Shown here: positions 8,502-18,039 of the stretch, piece by piece
How positions within the stretch are numbered: the first letter of the stretch is position 1
How the letters are laid out: every line of letters begins with the position of its first letter
Assembly (NCBI GenBank): GCA_000242815.2
Contig: AHHB01000007.1
Coordinates: 1-64,000 of the forward strand
DNA length: 64,000 nucleotides
Direction: 5' to 3'
Source: Janthinobacterium lividum PAMC 25724
GTDB lineage: Bacteria > Pseudomonadota > Gammaproteobacteria > Burkholderiales > Burkholderiaceae_D
Position numbers and translations under genes: made by a program
Notes under the pieces: model-generated
Database searches by the model: none
Told to the model about the DNA's origin: nothing
Seen by the model: only the letters and a program-made list of their open reading frames with translations

Positions 8502-9760
8502 TGACGATCAGTCCGGCGCCAGGCTGGCGTTCCTACGCCAATGGCCGCATGCTGGCCGTGCTGGTGCTGGGCTTCAGTTCCGGCCTGCCCCTGTTCATCC
8601 TGCTGTACTTGCTGCAGGCATGGCTGGCCAAGTCGGGCTTGAACGTCAAGGCGCTGGGGCTGTTCGCGCTGGTGCAGTTCCCCTACATCTGGAAATTTCT
8701 GTGGGCGCCCCTGATGGACCGCTACCGCATTCTGGGATTGGGGCGCCGGCGCGGCTGGATGGCCCTGACGCAGGTGGCGCTGTTCTTCTCTATCGGCGCC
8801 ATGGGCATGCTCGATCCACTCACGCAGATCGGCCTGATTGCCGCTGCCGCCGGCTGGGTCGCCTTTCTGTCGGCCAGCCAGGATATCGTCATCGATGCCT
8901 GCCGGCGCGAAATCCTTGCCGATAACGAGCAGGGTCTGGGCGCCGCCGTGATCGTCAATGCCTATAAAGTGGCGGGCATGGTGCCGGGCGCACTGTCGCT
9001 GATCCTGGCCGACCGCATGCCGTGGCAGCCCGTCTTTTGGATCACGGCCGCTTTCATGTTGCCTGGCCTTGTCTGTACCTTGCTGATCAAGGAGCCCACC
9101 GTCTACGGCACGCCGCCAAAGACCATGCGCGAAGCCATCATTTTGCCGTTCCAGGAATTCATCGCCCGCGATGGTTGGCGTAACGCAATGTGGATTCTCG
9201 CCTTCGTATTACTCTACAAAATCGGCGACAGCATGGCCACGGCGCTGGCGACCAAGTTCTATCTCGACCTGGGCTTTTCCATGACGCAGATCGGCCTGGC
9301 CGCCAACACCACGGGTTTCTGGGCCAGCCTGGCCGGTGGCGTGGTGGGCGGTGTGTGGATGCTCAAGCTGGGCATCAACCGCGGTCTGTGGGTGTTTGGC
9401 GCGCTGCAGGCGATCGCCATCCTCGGTTTTGCCTGGCTGGCGCAGGTGGGGCCGAACACCATGCTATTGAGCGCCGTGATCGGTTTTGAAGCTTTTGCCA
9501 GCCTGGGCTTGGGTGCGGCTGCCTTTGTCGCGTTCCTGTCGCGCACCACGGACCCGCGCTACACGGCCACCCAATATGCGCTGTTTTCCAGTTTGAGTGC
9601 CGTGCCGCGCACCCTGATCAATGCCTCGGTGGGCTTTCTGGTCGCCGAACTTGGCTGGTTCTCGTTTTTCATTGTTTGCTTTTTCCTGGCCTTCCCGGCC
9701 ATGATGATGCTACCTAAAATTGCCCCATGGAGGTCTGCCAATGGCACCAATATTCCCTAA
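8501..9760 (+). CDS. ampG: MFS permease, AmpG-like (muropeptide transporter family)
   Basis: Inner-membrane transporter of 419 aa with about 12 hydrophobic segments. The N-terminal region LGFSSGLPLFILLYLLQAWL, followed by the PYIWKFLWAPLMDRY loop and SQDIVIDACRRE, is typical of AmpG, which imports anhydro-muropeptides for cell-wall recycling. I assign family confidently and substrate by similarity only. The ATG at 8501 overlaps the metW stop. The 3' end overlaps the next gene by 20 bp. Confidence 0.85.
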   Translation: MTISPAPGWRSYANGRMLAVLVLGFSSGLPLFILLYLLQAWLAKSGLNVKALGLFALVQFPYIWKFLWAPLMDRYRILGLGRRRGWMALTQVALFFSIGAMGMLDPLTQIGLIAAAAGWVAFLSASQDIVIDACRREILADNEQGLGAAVIVNAYKVAGMVPGALSLILADRMPWQPVFWITAAFMLPGLVCTLLIKEPTVYGTPPKTMREAIILPFQEFIARDGWRNAMWILAFVLLYKIGDSMATALATKFYLDLGFSMTQIGLAANTTGFWASLAGGVVGGVWMLKLGINRGLWVFGALQAIAILGFAWLAQVGPNTMLLSAVIGFEAFASLGLGAAAFVAFLSRTTDPRYTATQYALFSSLSAVPRTLINASVGFLVAELGWFSFFIVCFFLAFPAMMMLPKIAPWRSANGTNIP

Positions 9761-10643
9761 ACGTTATGTCGTCCTGGCCAGCCTGTGCGCGGCCACCGCG
9801 CTGGCACCGCTATCTGCCCACTCGCAGCAGCAGGTGGTGCAAGACGGCATTAATGTGCGTCCCTTGTCGAGTTCGCGCATCTTTGCCGGCGGTGCCGATT
9901 TCAATGAACAATCGAAGCAGCAATACACGCAGCTGGTCAACGAAGCGAGAGAAAAAAATGCGCTGCTGCCCGCCAGCGACCCGCAGGTCAGGCGCCTGCG
10001 CGCCATCGCCCAGCGCATCATCCCCTTCGCTACGCGCTGGAACGAGGCGGCGGCCAACTGGAACTGGCAGATCAACCTGCTCAATTCGGACGAGGTGAAC
10101 GCTTTTTGCATGCCGGGTGGGCAGATCGCCTTTTACAGCGGCATTATTGACAAGCTCAATCTGACCGACGATGAAGTAGCCATCGTCATGGGGCATGAAA
10201 TTTCGCACGCGCTGCGCGAACACGCACAGGCGCAGGCCGGCAAGGGCAACCTGGCGGCCGTCGGCGCCAAGCTGGCCGGCGCCGGCTTGTCGGCCTGGCT
10301 GGGCATCGATCCGAGCATCACCAGCACCGCCACGAATATGGCGGCGCAGGGGGTGATGCTGAAGTTCTCGCGCGACGACGAACGCGAGGCCGACCTGATC
10401 GGTATGGACCTGGCCGCGCGCGCCGGCTTCGACCCGCGGGCCGGCGTGATCCTGTGGCAGAAAATGGCTGCCGTAAGTAAGGGCGCGCCGCCGGAATTCC
10501 TCTCGACTCATCCTTCCGGCAAGGACCGCATCTCGCAGATGAATAGCCATATGGCGCAAGTGCTGCCCTTGTACGCGCGCAGCAAGGGCGTCAGCGTGGA
10601 CGCCTTGCCGCCGTACCGCAGCAGCGCCATCGCCGCGCGCTAG
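9741..10643 (+). CDS. Secreted M48 family zinc metalloprotease
   Basis: Periplasmic Zn peptidase of 300 aa related to LoiP/YcaL and to the catalytic domain of BepA. A signal peptide (YVVLASLCAATALAPLSAHS) is at the N-terminus. The zinc motif HEISH is at residues 152-156, and the third ligand is expected in DDEREADLIGMD. It lacks the C-terminal TPR region of BepA. GGAGG at 9729-9733 supports the ATG at 9741, inside the end of the upstream permease gene. A role in envelope protein quality control is inferred from the family. Confidence 0.9.
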   Translation: MAPIFPKRYVVLASLCAATALAPLSAHSQQQVVQDGINVRPLSSSRIFAGGADFNEQSKQQYTQLVNEAREKNALLPASDPQVRRLRAIAQRIIPFATRWNEAAANWNWQINLLNSDEVNAFCMPGGQIAFYSGIIDKLNLTDDEVAIVMGHEISHALREHAQAQAGKGNLAAVGAKLAGAGLSAWLGIDPSITSTATNMAAQGVMLKFSRDDEREADLIGMDLAARAGFDPRAGVILWQKMAAVSKGAPPEFLSTHPSGKDRISQMNSHMAQVLPLYARSKGVSVDALPPYRSSAIAAR

Positions 10644-10644
10644 G

Positions 10645-11556
10645 ATGTCTTCGCTTCGCAGCCCTGTGCCGCTACCCATGCGCGACGGCGTCGCGCCCAG
10701 CTATCTGTGGCTGCCGGAGGGGCAGTGGCCGGACATGATCAGCTTCCTGCTCGAGCGCTATCCGCAGATCAGCGCCGCGCAATGGCAGGACCGCATGGGG
10801 CGCGGCGAAGTGGTCAACGGCGACGGTGCCGTGCTGGGCCCCGACAGCGCCTATCGGCGCGGCATGCGCATTTTTTATTACCGCGAGCTGGAACGCGAAA
10901 CGCCGATCCCCTTTCACGAGGAGATCCTGTTTCAGGACGCGCATTTGCTCGTCGTCGACAAGCCACATTTTCTGCCCATGACGCCGGGCGGGCGCTTCGT
11001 GCAGGAGACCTTGCTGACGCGACTGAAGAAACAGCTCGACAGTGCCGACCTGACGCCGATCCACCGCCTCGACCGCGAGACCGCTGGCGTGGTCATTTTT
11101 TCGCGCCAGATAGCCAGTCGCGGCGCCTATCAGTCGCTGTTCCAGCGCCGCGAAGTGCGCAAGACGTACGAGGCGCTGGCGCCTATCCTGAGGCGCGGCG
11201 ATTTTCCGCTCGATTTTCCGTTCACTTACCGCAGTCGCATGGTCGAGGGCGAGCAGTTTTTCCTCATGCGCGAGGAAGCGGGCGAGCCGAACTCGGAGAC
11301 CGTTATCGATGTGATCGAGCGGCGCGGCGACCTGTGCCTGTACCGTCTGCAGCCGCATACGGGGCGCAAGCACCAGTTGCGCGTGCACCTGGCGGCACTC
11401 GGCATTCCCATCGTCAACGATGCGTTTTACCCGCTGGCCCTGCCGTGCAAGGAAGACGATATGTCGCAGCCTTTGCAGTTGCTGGCACGCGCGATCGATT
11501 TCACCGACCCTTTGAGCGGCGAGCCGCGCCACTTTGAGAGCCGGCGCAGCCTGTGA
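10645..11556 (+). CDS. RluA-family RNA pseudouridine synthase
   Basis: Converts uridine to pseudouridine in rRNA or tRNA. The 303-aa protein has an S4-like N-terminal region (residues about 25-80) and a catalytic domain with the signature HRLDRETAG, catalytic Asp143. LQPHTGRKHQLRVH is the second conserved block. The exact RNA target is not evident. It starts 1 nt after the M48 stop and ends 6 nt before the convergent xthA gene. Confidence 0.9.
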   Translation: MSSLRSPVPLPMRDGVAPSYLWLPEGQWPDMISFLLERYPQISAAQWQDRMGRGEVVNGDGAVLGPDSAYRRGMRIFYYRELERETPIPFHEEILFQDAHLLVVDKPHFLPMTPGGRFVQETLLTRLKKQLDSADLTPIHRLDRETAGVVIFSRQIASRGAYQSLFQRREVRKTYEALAPILRRGDFPLDFPFTYRSRMVEGEQFFLMREEAGEPNSETVIDVIERRGDLCLYRLQPHTGRKHQLRVHLAALGIPIVNDAFYPLALPCKEDDMSQPLQLLARAIDFTDPLSGEPRHFESRRSL

Positions 11557-11562
11557 GGGCGC

Positions 11563-12339
11563 TTACGCCTTGATGGTGTAATCGATGATCAAGGGCGCGT
11601 GGTCGGAAAAACGTTCGTCCTTGTACACGCTGACCGTATGCGCCTGCGCCGCGATGCCAGGGGTGGCGACGTGGTAATCGATGCGCCAGCCCACGTTCTT
11701 CGCGTAGGCCTGGCCTCGGTTGCTCCACCACGTGTACTGCTCTTCGCGCTTATCCAGGCCACGGTGCACGTCAACATAGCCCACTTCGTCGAAGACGCGC
11801 GTCAGCCACGCGCGCTCTTCCGGCAGGAAGCCGGAATTTTTCTTGTTGCCCTTCCAATTTTTCAGGTCGATTTCGTGGTGGGCGATGTTCCAGTCGCCGC
11901 AAATGACCACTTCGCGTCCCAGGGCCTTCAATTCCAGCAGGTGCGGCAGGAACAGCTCCATGAAGCGGAACTTGGCTTCCTGGCGCTCCGGGCCGGACGA
12001 GCCGGACGGGCAGTACACGGAAATGACGGATAGTTTGCCAAAATCACAGCGCACATAGCGCCCTTCGGCATCGAATTCGGGGCTGCCGAAACCGATATGC
12101 ACGGCGTCCGGTTCCACCTTGCTGTACACGCCCGTGCCCGAATAGCCTTTTTTCTCGGCGTAGTGGAAATGGCCATGATAGCCGTGCGGGTTGAGGAATT
12201 CCGGCGTCATGTCGGGCAGTTGCGCCTTCAATTCCTGCACGCAGATGAAATCGGCCGTTTGCGTGCCCATCCAGTTGAAAAAGCCTTTTTTGGCGGCAGA
12301 ACGGATGCCGTTCAGGTTGGCAGAAATAATTTTTGGCAT
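11563..12339 (-). CDS. xthA: Exodeoxyribonuclease III
   Basis: AP endonuclease and 3'-5' exonuclease of base-excision repair, 258 aa. It has the exonuclease-endonuclease-phosphatase fold: N-terminal [10 protein letters not shown], metal ligand in CVQELKAQ, catalytic [12 protein letters not shown], and C-terminal [11 protein letters not shown]. It is monocistronic on the minus strand, divergent from pyrE with a spacer of about 110 bp that should hold both promoters. Confidence 0.95.
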   Translation of the reverse strand: MPKIISANLNGIRSAAKKGFFNWMGTQTADFICVQELKAQLPDMTPEFLNPHGYHGHFHYAEKKGYSGTGVYSKVEPDAVHIGFGSPEFDAEGRYVRCDFGKLSVISVYCPSGSSGPERQEAKFRFMELFLPHLLELKALGREVVICGDWNIAHHEIDLKNWKGNKKNSGFLPEERAWLTRVFDEVGYVDVHRGLDKREEQYTWWSNRGQAYAKNVGWRIDYHVATPGIAAQAHTVSVYKDERFSDHAPLIIDYTIKA

Positions 12340-12447
12340 AGGTCTAGAGTGAAAGGACGCTGGCCTGGGCCGGCGGGCGCGGCATGGCGATTGTCTCGCC
12401 GGTGCGCGCGGATTAAAATACAGGCACTTTTAAAAAATGAGGCTAAT

Positions 12448-13110
12448 GTGAATAATTTACGCCAGCAGTTTATCGCGTTTTCAGTATCCAAGGGAGTCTT
12501 GCGGTTTGGCGAGTTCACCACCAAGGCCGGACGCCAGTCGCCGTACTTCTTTAACGCGGGCCTGTTCCATGACGGCGCCACCCTGGCCGAGCTGGCGCAG
12601 TTCTACGCGCAGACCCTGCTCGACTCGGGCGTCGAATTCGACATGCTGTTCGGCCCCGCCTACAAGGGCATCACGCTGGCGTCGGCTACTGCCGTGGCGC
12701 TGGCCGGCAAGGGCCGCAACACCTCGTTCGCCTTTAACCGCAAGGAAGCCAAGGACCACGGCGAAGGCGGCACCATCGTCGGTGCCAAGCTGCATGGCAA
12801 GGTCGTCATCATCGACGATGTGATCTCGGCCGGCACCTCGGTGCGCGAATCGGTAGACATGATCCGCGCCGCCGGCGCCGAGCCATGCGCCGTGCTGATC
12901 GCACTGGACCGCATGGAGCGTTCGGGTCCGGACGGCCAGCTGTCGCCCAGTTCGGCAGTGCAGGAAGTATCGAAACAGTATGGCATTCCCGTCATCTCGA
13001 TCGGCAACCTGGACGACTTGTTCGGCTACCTGAATGGCGCGGGCGCCGATCCGGAACTGCTGAAATATAAAGAGGCTGTTTCCGCGTACCGCAATCGGTA
13101 TGGAATTTAA
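12448..13110 (+). CDS. pyrE: Orotate phosphoribosyltransferase
   Basis: Transfers PRPP ribose-phosphate to orotate to give OMP in pyrimidine synthesis; 220 aa. The PRPP loop [13 protein letters not shown] lies around residues 115-127. The loop with [13 protein letters not shown] is also conserved. I place the start at GTG 12448 because GAGG lies 5 nt upstream (12439-12442) and [10 protein letters not shown] is the family N-terminus. The frame is open further upstream without support. The stop overlaps the convergent GNAT stop. Confidence 0.95.
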   Translation: MNNLRQQFIAFSVSKGVLRFGEFTTKAGRQSPYFFNAGLFHDGATLAELAQFYAQTLLDSGVEFDMLFGPAYKGITLASATAVALAGKGRNTSFAFNRKEAKDHGEGGTIVGAKLHGKVVIIDDVISAGTSVRESVDMIRAAGAEPCAVLIALDRMERSGPDGQLSPSSAVQEVSKQYGIPVISIGNLDDLFGYLNGAGADPELLKYKEAVSAYRNRYGI

Positions 13111-13349
13111 GTAGTCCTCTCTAGCAGCGCCCGCAGCCGCGGGTCGCTGCAGGTAGCGCTGGCCGATGGGTGGCATTGCAACAAGCGCCGCAACAGCGCG
13201 CCACCGATGCCGCGCCGCCGGAACGGCGGTTTCACGAACAGCATGTTCACCGTCACCCCGTCCGCGTACTTGCTGATGTCGAGCATGGCCACTTGCTGGC
13301 CGTCGATCCACGCGCACAGCGCCCTGTCGCCTTGCCAATCGATGTGCAT
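13107..13349 (-). CDS. Small GNAT-family N-acetyltransferase
   Basis: Protein of 80 aa consisting of little more than the core of a GNAT fold. The acetyl-CoA pyrophosphate loop [10 protein letters not shown] is at about residues 45-55, preceded by strand [12 protein letters not shown]. Full GNAT domains are usually about 140 aa, so it is short and may be partial or use a partner. The start overlaps the upstream permease stop in a TGATG arrangement, indicating coupling; an in-frame ATG at 13361 is the alternative. Substrate unknown. Confidence 0.7.
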   Translation of the reverse strand: MHIDWQGDRALCAWIDGQQVAMLDISKYADGVTVNMLFVKPPFRRRGIGGALLRRLLQCHPSASATCSDPRLRALLERTT

Positions 13350-14092
13350 CACGCCAGCCATGGCTTGAGCGCCGCATGCAGGCCGAGGACGAACAGCCCG
13401 GTAAAAAAGCAGCGCTTGAATACTTCTTGTGCGATGCGCCCGCGCAGCCATTGACCGGCCAGCATACCGGCCAGCGCCGGCAGCAGCGCATACGCGGAAG
13501 CGCCGGCCGCACCGAGGCTGAAGTCGCCGTGCACGGCCAGGCTGGCCGCCAGCGCAATGGTCGATGCCGTAAAAGCCAGTCCCAGCGCCTGCACCAGCGC
13601 ATCGCGTGGCAGTCCCAGTGCCTGCAGATACGGCACGGCGGGGATGACGAACACGCCCGTGGCGGCCGTCACCAGCCCCGTCGCCGCGCCCGCCATGGGG
13701 CCCAGCCAGGCTTCGTGCCGCGCCGGCACGCGCAACTGCAGCGAGAATAATCCCGCCAGCGCATACAGCATCAGCGCCACGCCCAGTGCGACGACGGCCC
13801 CGATACCGCTGTCCTGCGTCAGCAGGGCGCCACCTGCCAGCGTGCCGGCCATGACGGTGGCCAGCATGGGCCACAAACGGCGCAGCAGGGCGTGCAGGCC
13901 GGGACCGGCCGCCAGCTGCCAGACATTCGTCACCAGCGACGGCACGATCAGCAGCGCTGCCGCCTGCACGGGCGGCATGACGAGACTGAGTGTGCCCATG
14001 GCCACGGTCGGCAGGCCCAGTCCGACTACGCCCTTGACGAAGCCTGCGACGAGGAAGCTGGCGCCGACGGCCAGCAGGAATGACATCTCCAT
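13349..14092 (-). CDS. TauE/SafE-family membrane permease
   Basis: Inner-membrane protein of 247 aa with about eight hydrophobic segments. The family signature is GFVKGVVGLGLPTVA near the N-terminus, repeated in weaker form after residue 125 (GAATGLVTAATGVF). The family exports or imports sulfite, sulfonates or other organic anions. I place the start at the Met at 14092 (MEMSFLLAVG), where the hydrophobic region begins. It is divergent from the LysR gene at 14218, which probably controls it. Confidence 0.85.
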   Translation of the reverse strand: MEMSFLLAVGASFLVAGFVKGVVGLGLPTVAMGTLSLVMPPVQAAALLIVPSLVTNVWQLAAGPGLHALLRRLWPMLATVMAGTLAGGALLTQDSGIGAVVALGVALMLYALAGLFSLQLRVPARHEAWLGPMAGAATGLVTAATGVFVIPAVPYLQALGLPRDALVQALGLAFTASTIALAASLAVHGDFSLGAAGASAYALLPALAGMLAGQWLRGRIAQEVFKRCFFTGLFVLGLHAALKPWLA

Positions 14093-14217
14093 CTTTCTAT
14101 TCCAAATTGATTTTGCGTGGATTCTGCGCTTGCCCGTGACTTTCGCCAAGATGGATTATGTTGAGTCAGCCTAAGGGATAGCCGAAGGCTGATAAGATGG
14201 GGAAAAGGAGAGCTGTC

Positions 14218-15111
14218 ATGCGTTTTGATCTGGTCGACTTGCAGCTGTTTGTCAACGTGGTGGAGGCGGGCAGCCTGACGGCGGGCGCCGCGCGCAGCCA
14301 TCTGGCGCTGGCCTCCAGCAGTGCACGCGTGCGCGGCATGGAAGAGATGCTGGGCATGCCCCTGCTGCTGCGCGGGCGGCGCGGCGTGGCGCCGACACCG
14401 GTAGGGCAGACGCTGCTGCATCACGCGCGCCTCGTGTTGCTGCAAATGGAGAAAATGCGCGGTGAGCTCGGCGAATTTGCGCTTGGCTTGAAAGGGCAGT
14501 TGCGCCTGCTGTGCAACACGGCTGCACTCAGCGAATTTTTGCCCGAGGCGCTGGGCGCTTTCCTCGACCGCCATCCGAACCTGACCATCGACCTGGAAGA
14601 GCGCCTCAGTTACGATATCGTCAAGGCCGTCTCGGAAGGGCTGGCCGATATGGGCATCGTGTCCGACTCGGTCGACATGCGCGGCTTGCAGACGTTTCTG
14701 TTCCGCCCTGACCGGCTGGTGGTGATCACGGCGGCCGATGGCGTGCATCACCGCGCCTTGGGCCATGATGGCGCCGTCGACTTTGCCAGCTTGCTCGATC
14801 ATGATTTCATCGGCCTGGCCGACGACAGCGCGATGCAGCAGTACCTGGGCATGCACGCGGCGCGCCTGGGCCGTCCGTTGAAGGTGCGCGTGCGCCTGCG
14901 CAGTTTCGATGCCGTGTGCCGCATGGTGGCCAGCGGCGTTGGCATCAGCGTGGTGCCTCTGGCGGCGGCAAGCCGCTGCCAGCAGACGATGGCGCTGCGC
15001 TGCCTGGAATTATCCGATCCCTGGTCGGTACGCAATCTGACTATTTGCGTGCGCCAGTTCAGTGAATTACCCCTGTATGCGCGCCAGTTGATCGATCATT
15101 TGAAAGCGTGA
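14218..15111 (+). CDS. LysR-family transcriptional regulator
   Basis: Regulator of 297 aa. An N-terminal winged HTH (residues about 4-62: FDLVDLQLFVNVVEAGSLTA and following) is joined to a periplasmic-binding-like effector domain. AAGGAG at 14205-14210 supports the ATG at 14218. It is divergent from the TauE-type permease, and the 125-bp spacer should hold the operator. That arrangement suggests it controls the permease and possibly the hydrolase downstream. The effector is unknown. Confidence 0.9.
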   Translation: MRFDLVDLQLFVNVVEAGSLTAGAARSHLALASSSARVRGMEEMLGMPLLLRGRRGVAPTPVGQTLLHHARLVLLQMEKMRGELGEFALGLKGQLRLLCNTAALSEFLPEALGAFLDRHPNLTIDLEERLSYDIVKAVSEGLADMGIVSDSVDMRGLQTFLFRPDRLVVITAADGVHHRALGHDGAVDFASLLDHDFIGLADDSAMQQYLGMHAARLGRPLKVRVRLRSFDAVCRMVASGVGISVVPLAAASRCQQTMALRCLELSDPWSVRNLTICVRQFSELPLYARQLIDHLKA

Positions 15112-15132
15112 CAGGGCATGACAGGAGCAGCG

Positions 15133-16008
15133 ATGCGTTTTTCAGAAGACAAGATGGCCAGCCTGCTGTGCAGCGACCGGGTCGAGCGGCCCATCCACAT
15201 CTGGCAGCCGCCACCGCCACTACAGCCGCGCGCCGTGATCCTGGCGATCCACGGCGGCATGGCGCATGCGGGCGACTATGTCACGCCGGCGCTGTTCTTC
15301 CGCCAGCACGACATCGCCACCGTCAGCTTCGACATGGTCGGCCACGATGGCAAGCGCAAGGTCGATATCGCTTCCTTCGACGCCTTCCTCGACGACGCGC
15401 AACTGTTCCTCGCCTGGGTCAAGCAAACGTATCCGGGCGTGCCGATTTTTGTCATGGGCCACTCGATGGGGGGCTTGATCGCCACCCACCTGGGACTGCG
15501 GCGTTTTGCGGGCGACCCGGCCATCAAGGGATTTGTCATTTCATCGCCGTACTACGTGAATGCGATTCCCGTGCCGCAGGTGCTGCAGATGCTGTCGGGC
15601 TGGCTGGCCAGGCGTTTCCCCCTGATGAAAGTGCCGCTGGGCAATCTGACCATGTTGCTGACGCACGATCAAGCCATCACTGCACGCCATTTCCAGGACG
15701 AGCGCGACGGCATCCGCGCCAGCGCCGCGTCGGTACGCTTCGCCCATGCATTGACGTCGGCGCAAAAGCAATTGGCGGGTGGCTTGTCGGATTGGCGCTT
15801 CCCCCTGTTTGCCGCAGTGGCGGGCGACGACAAGCTGGCCAACAGCGGCGCCACGGAAAGCCTGCTGCGCAGCGTGCCCGATGGCCTGCTCGACTACCAT
15901 TTCTACCCGGCCAATTACCACGAGAATTTCAATGAAGTGAACCGCGAGACGATCTTTGCCGCGATCCTGGCCTGGATGGAAAAACTGTGTGTGCCAGCAG
16001 CAGTGTGA
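15133..16008 (+). CDS. Alpha/beta hydrolase, monoacylglycerol-lipase-like
   Basis: Cytoplasmic hydrolase of 291 aa in the serine aminopeptidase/lysophospholipase group. The nucleophile is Ser111 in GHSMGG. HGGMAHAGDY forms the oxyanion-hole region, and the catalytic acid and His are expected in VAGDDKLANS and NYHENFNE. CAGGAG at 15122-15127 selects the ATG at 15133 over the one at 15118. No signal peptide is seen. It follows the LysR gene by 21 bp and could be its target. Confidence 0.83.
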   Translation: MRFSEDKMASLLCSDRVERPIHIWQPPPPLQPRAVILAIHGGMAHAGDYVTPALFFRQHDIATVSFDMVGHDGKRKVDIASFDAFLDDAQLFLAWVKQTYPGVPIFVMGHSMGGLIATHLGLRRFAGDPAIKGFVISSPYYVNAIPVPQVLQMLSGWLARRFPLMKVPLGNLTMLLTHDQAITARHFQDERDGIRASAASVRFAHALTSAQKQLAGGLSDWRFPLFAAVAGDDKLANSGATESLLRSVPDGLLDYHFYPANYHENFNEVNRETIFAAILAWMEKLCVPAAV

Positions 16009-16022
16009 GGCACAGGTGTCGT

Positions 16023-16028
16023 TATAAT
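16023..16028 (+). promoter_or_regulatory. Candidate -10 box before the YqaE-like gene
   Basis: A perfect TATAAT about 75 bp before the ATG at 16102. No clear TTGACA-like -35 is seen 16-18 bp upstream, so the promoter call rests on the -10 only. Confidence 0.35.
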
Positions 16029-16101
16029 CGGCTTAGCTGAATTGACTGCCGGCGTGCCGGCCCGGTCCCCGCGGCACAGGGGAATACTCAAGGAACGAAC
16101 G

Positions 16102-16293
16102 ATGCGCTTACTGATTGCCCTGATACTCCCGTGGCTGACCTTTTTTACCATCGGCCGCCCGATTGCCGGCATCATTTGCCTGATCCTGCAAATCACCGTG
16201 ATCGGCTGGCTGCCAGCGACGATCTGGGCCGTGTATGCGCTGAGCCAGTACAAGACGGACCAGAAAATCGCCGAGGCCATGCGCCGCCGCTGA
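16102..16293 (+). CDS. YqaE/Pmp3-family small membrane protein
   Basis: A 63-aa protein with two hydrophobic segments separated by a short polar turn (FTIGRPIAGI) and a basic C-terminus (KIAEAMRRR). This fits the YqaE/Pmp3 (UPF0057) proteolipids linked to membrane potential and stress. It departs from the usual family in lacking the CPP motif in the loop, so the assignment is by overall pattern. AAGGAA at 16090-16095 supports the start. Confidence 0.7.
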   Translation: MRLLIALILPWLTFFTIGRPIAGIICLILQITVIGWLPATIWAVYALSQYKTDQKIAEAMRRR

Positions 16294-16358
16294 TCGTGTT
16301 CTAACGCTGGCTTAAGCTGCGTTTCCCATCTTGATTCAAACAACATAAGGACAGTGAG

Positions 16359-16823
16359 ATGGCACCAGACAAACGCGGTACCTTGAGCCTGGCGGCGGCG
16401 ATGCTGGCCGGCGCGCTGTTGTTGGGAAGTGCAGCGCAGGCGCAGAGTGTTAGCGCTTTGCCGCCTGTGCAAAAGAGCGGCGCGGTGCAATACCTGAGCG
16501 GCGGCATCGGCCTCGATGAGTCGTCTGCCATCAAGAGTGCGAGCCGGCATTGGCCCTTGAGTCTGGTGTTTTCCGTGCAAACGGCGGGCAAGGCGCAATT
16601 TGCCTCCGACGTGAAGCTGGAAATACGCGATGCCAAGGGCATCATGGTGCTGGAAACGACGGCCAGCGGACCATTCCTGCTGGCGAAACTGGCGCCTGGC
16701 AGCTACAGCCTGCGCGCCACCCTGGCCGGCCAGACGTTGGAACGCCAGGTGCAGGTCAAGGCGCGATCGTCGGCGCGCGTGGAACTGGTCTGGCCGGCGG
16801 GAACGAACCAGGGCCAGTCTTGA
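16359..16823 (+). CDS. Secreted protein of unknown function with beta-sandwich-like C-terminus
   Basis: A 154-aa protein with an N-terminal signal peptide ending near SAAQAQ. The second half (VKLEIRDAKGIMVLET, GPFLLAKLAPGSYSLRATLAG, QVQVKARSSARVELVW) looks like a carboxypeptidase-regulatory-like or transthyretin-like beta domain. I recognise no catalytic motif. AAGGACAGTGAG precedes the ATG. A role in the periplasm or outer envelope is inferred from the signal peptide. Confidence 0.75.
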   Translation: MAPDKRGTLSLAAAMLAGALLLGSAAQAQSVSALPPVQKSGAVQYLSGGIGLDESSAIKSASRHWPLSLVFSVQTAGKAQFASDVKLEIRDAKGIMVLETTASGPFLLAKLAPGSYSLRATLAGQTLERQVQVKARSSARVELVWPAGTNQGQS

Positions 16824-16882
16824 TGCCGCGCGTCGTGCTGCTGGCCGCCTTCATCAGCTGACCCTGATCCACTGAGCTTGCA

Positions 16883-17920
16883 TCAGCTGACCGCGAGCAC
16901 GCGGCCTTCTGCCGCGCTTTGCAGTGCCAGTTCGATCAGGCGTATCGTCGCCGCCGCATCTTCGGCTGCCACGGGCGCCGGTGCGCCGTGGCGAATCGCG
17001 TCGGCCATGCCCTGGTAAAAGTCCTGGTAGCGGCCCGCCTGCATTTCCAGGTGTTCGCAATGTCCGTCCGGCTGCGTGCCCAGGTGTAGCGCGCCGCGCA
17101 CGGGGTCCTTGCCCCAGCCAAGCTGTCCCGGCCTGCCGCCCGCCTTCAGTGCATCTTCCTGCGGATCGAGGCCAAACTTGACGAAACTACCCTTGTCGCC
17201 ATGCACGGCGAAGCGCGCCGTCGGCGCCTTCACCAGGCAGCCGGCTTGCAGCACGACGCGCAGGCGCTCGTAGTACAGCACAAGGTGGAAATAATCGACT
17301 GCCTGGGCGCCATCACGCTGCAGCACGATATCGGCAGACAGTTTTTGCGGCCGGCCGAACAGCTGCATGGCCTGGTCCAGCATGTGCGGGCCCAGGTCGT
17401 ACAGCAAGCCGCCACCTGGCGCGTCGGACTCGCGCCAGCGCTGGCGGATCTCGGGGCGGAAACGGTCGAAATGCGATTCGACGCTGGTGATGCGCCCCAG
17501 CGTGCCTTGCGCCAGCAACGCCTTCAGGGTCAGGAAGTCGCCATCCCAGCGCCGGTTGTGGTACACGCTGAGCACCAGCTTGCGCTCTTGCGCCAGCGCG
17601 ATCAGGCTCTGCGCTTCAAAGCTGGAAATGGTGAATGGTTTGTCGACCACCACATGCTTGCCCGCTTGCAGGGCCGCCAGGGCCAGGCTGAAATGCGCTT
17701 CATTGGGCGCGGCGATGACGACCAGCTCGATGGACGGATCGGCAAACAGCTGCGCCGCTTGCGCATACACGGTGGCGTTCGGCCAATCCTTGAGCACGAG
17801 GTCCGGCTTGCTGGAGGCGACGGCCGTCAATTCCAGGGCGTCGACGCTGGACAGCACGGGGGCGTGGAAGGTGGCGCCGGCAAAGCCGTAGCCGACCAGG
17901 CCGGTTTTGATCTTGTTCAT
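16883..17920 (-). CDS. Gfo/Idh/MocA-family oxidoreductase
   Basis: NAD(P)-dependent dehydrogenase of 345 aa, probably acting on sugars or polyols. The N-terminal Rossmann loop is GLVGYGFAGATFH. The conserved lysine motif is in VVVDKPFTIS (about residue 95), and the second domain has GGGLLYDLGPHMLDQ with the expected catalytic His. It resembles E. coli YdgJ/YhhX. Transcribed alone on the minus strand; substrate unknown. Confidence 0.87.
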   Translation of the reverse strand: MNKIKTGLVGYGFAGATFHAPVLSSVDALELTAVASSKPDLVLKDWPNATVYAQAAQLFADPSIELVVIAAPNEAHFSLALAALQAGKHVVVDKPFTISSFEAQSLIALAQERKLVLSVYHNRRWDGDFLTLKALLAQGTLGRITSVESHFDRFRPEIRQRWRESDAPGGGLLYDLGPHMLDQAMQLFGRPQKLSADIVLQRDGAQAVDYFHLVLYYERLRVVLQAGCLVKAPTARFAVHGDKGSFVKFGLDPQEDALKAGGRPGQLGWGKDPVRGALHLGTQPDGHCEHLEMQAGRYQDFYQGMADAIRHGAPAPVAAEDAAATIRLIELALQSAAEGRVLAVS

Positions 17921-17995
17921 GGCGGGTTCACAGGTACGTCGAAGAATCCATGATCATACTCGTAAGCGGGTGGCGACAGCGCCGATACGGCGCAT

Positions 17996-18022
17996 AAAAA
18001 AAGGGATGCCGCAGCATCCCTT
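17996..18022 (-). terminator. Rho-independent terminator of the gatCAB operon
   Basis: The 9-bp stem AAGGGATGC / GCATCCCTT (18001-18009 and 18014-18022) with loop CGCA is followed on the minus strand by a run of Ts (the A-tract at 17996-18002). It ends transcription from gatB. Confidence 0.88.
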
Positions 18023-18039
18023 CCTGGCAAGCGGGGAGC

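Noticed and set aside
16852..16892. 12-bp direct repeat CATCAGCTGACC at the end of the oxidoreductase gene
   Set aside because: Two short copies 29 bp apart with no associated structure or mobile gene; too little to call an attachment site or operator.
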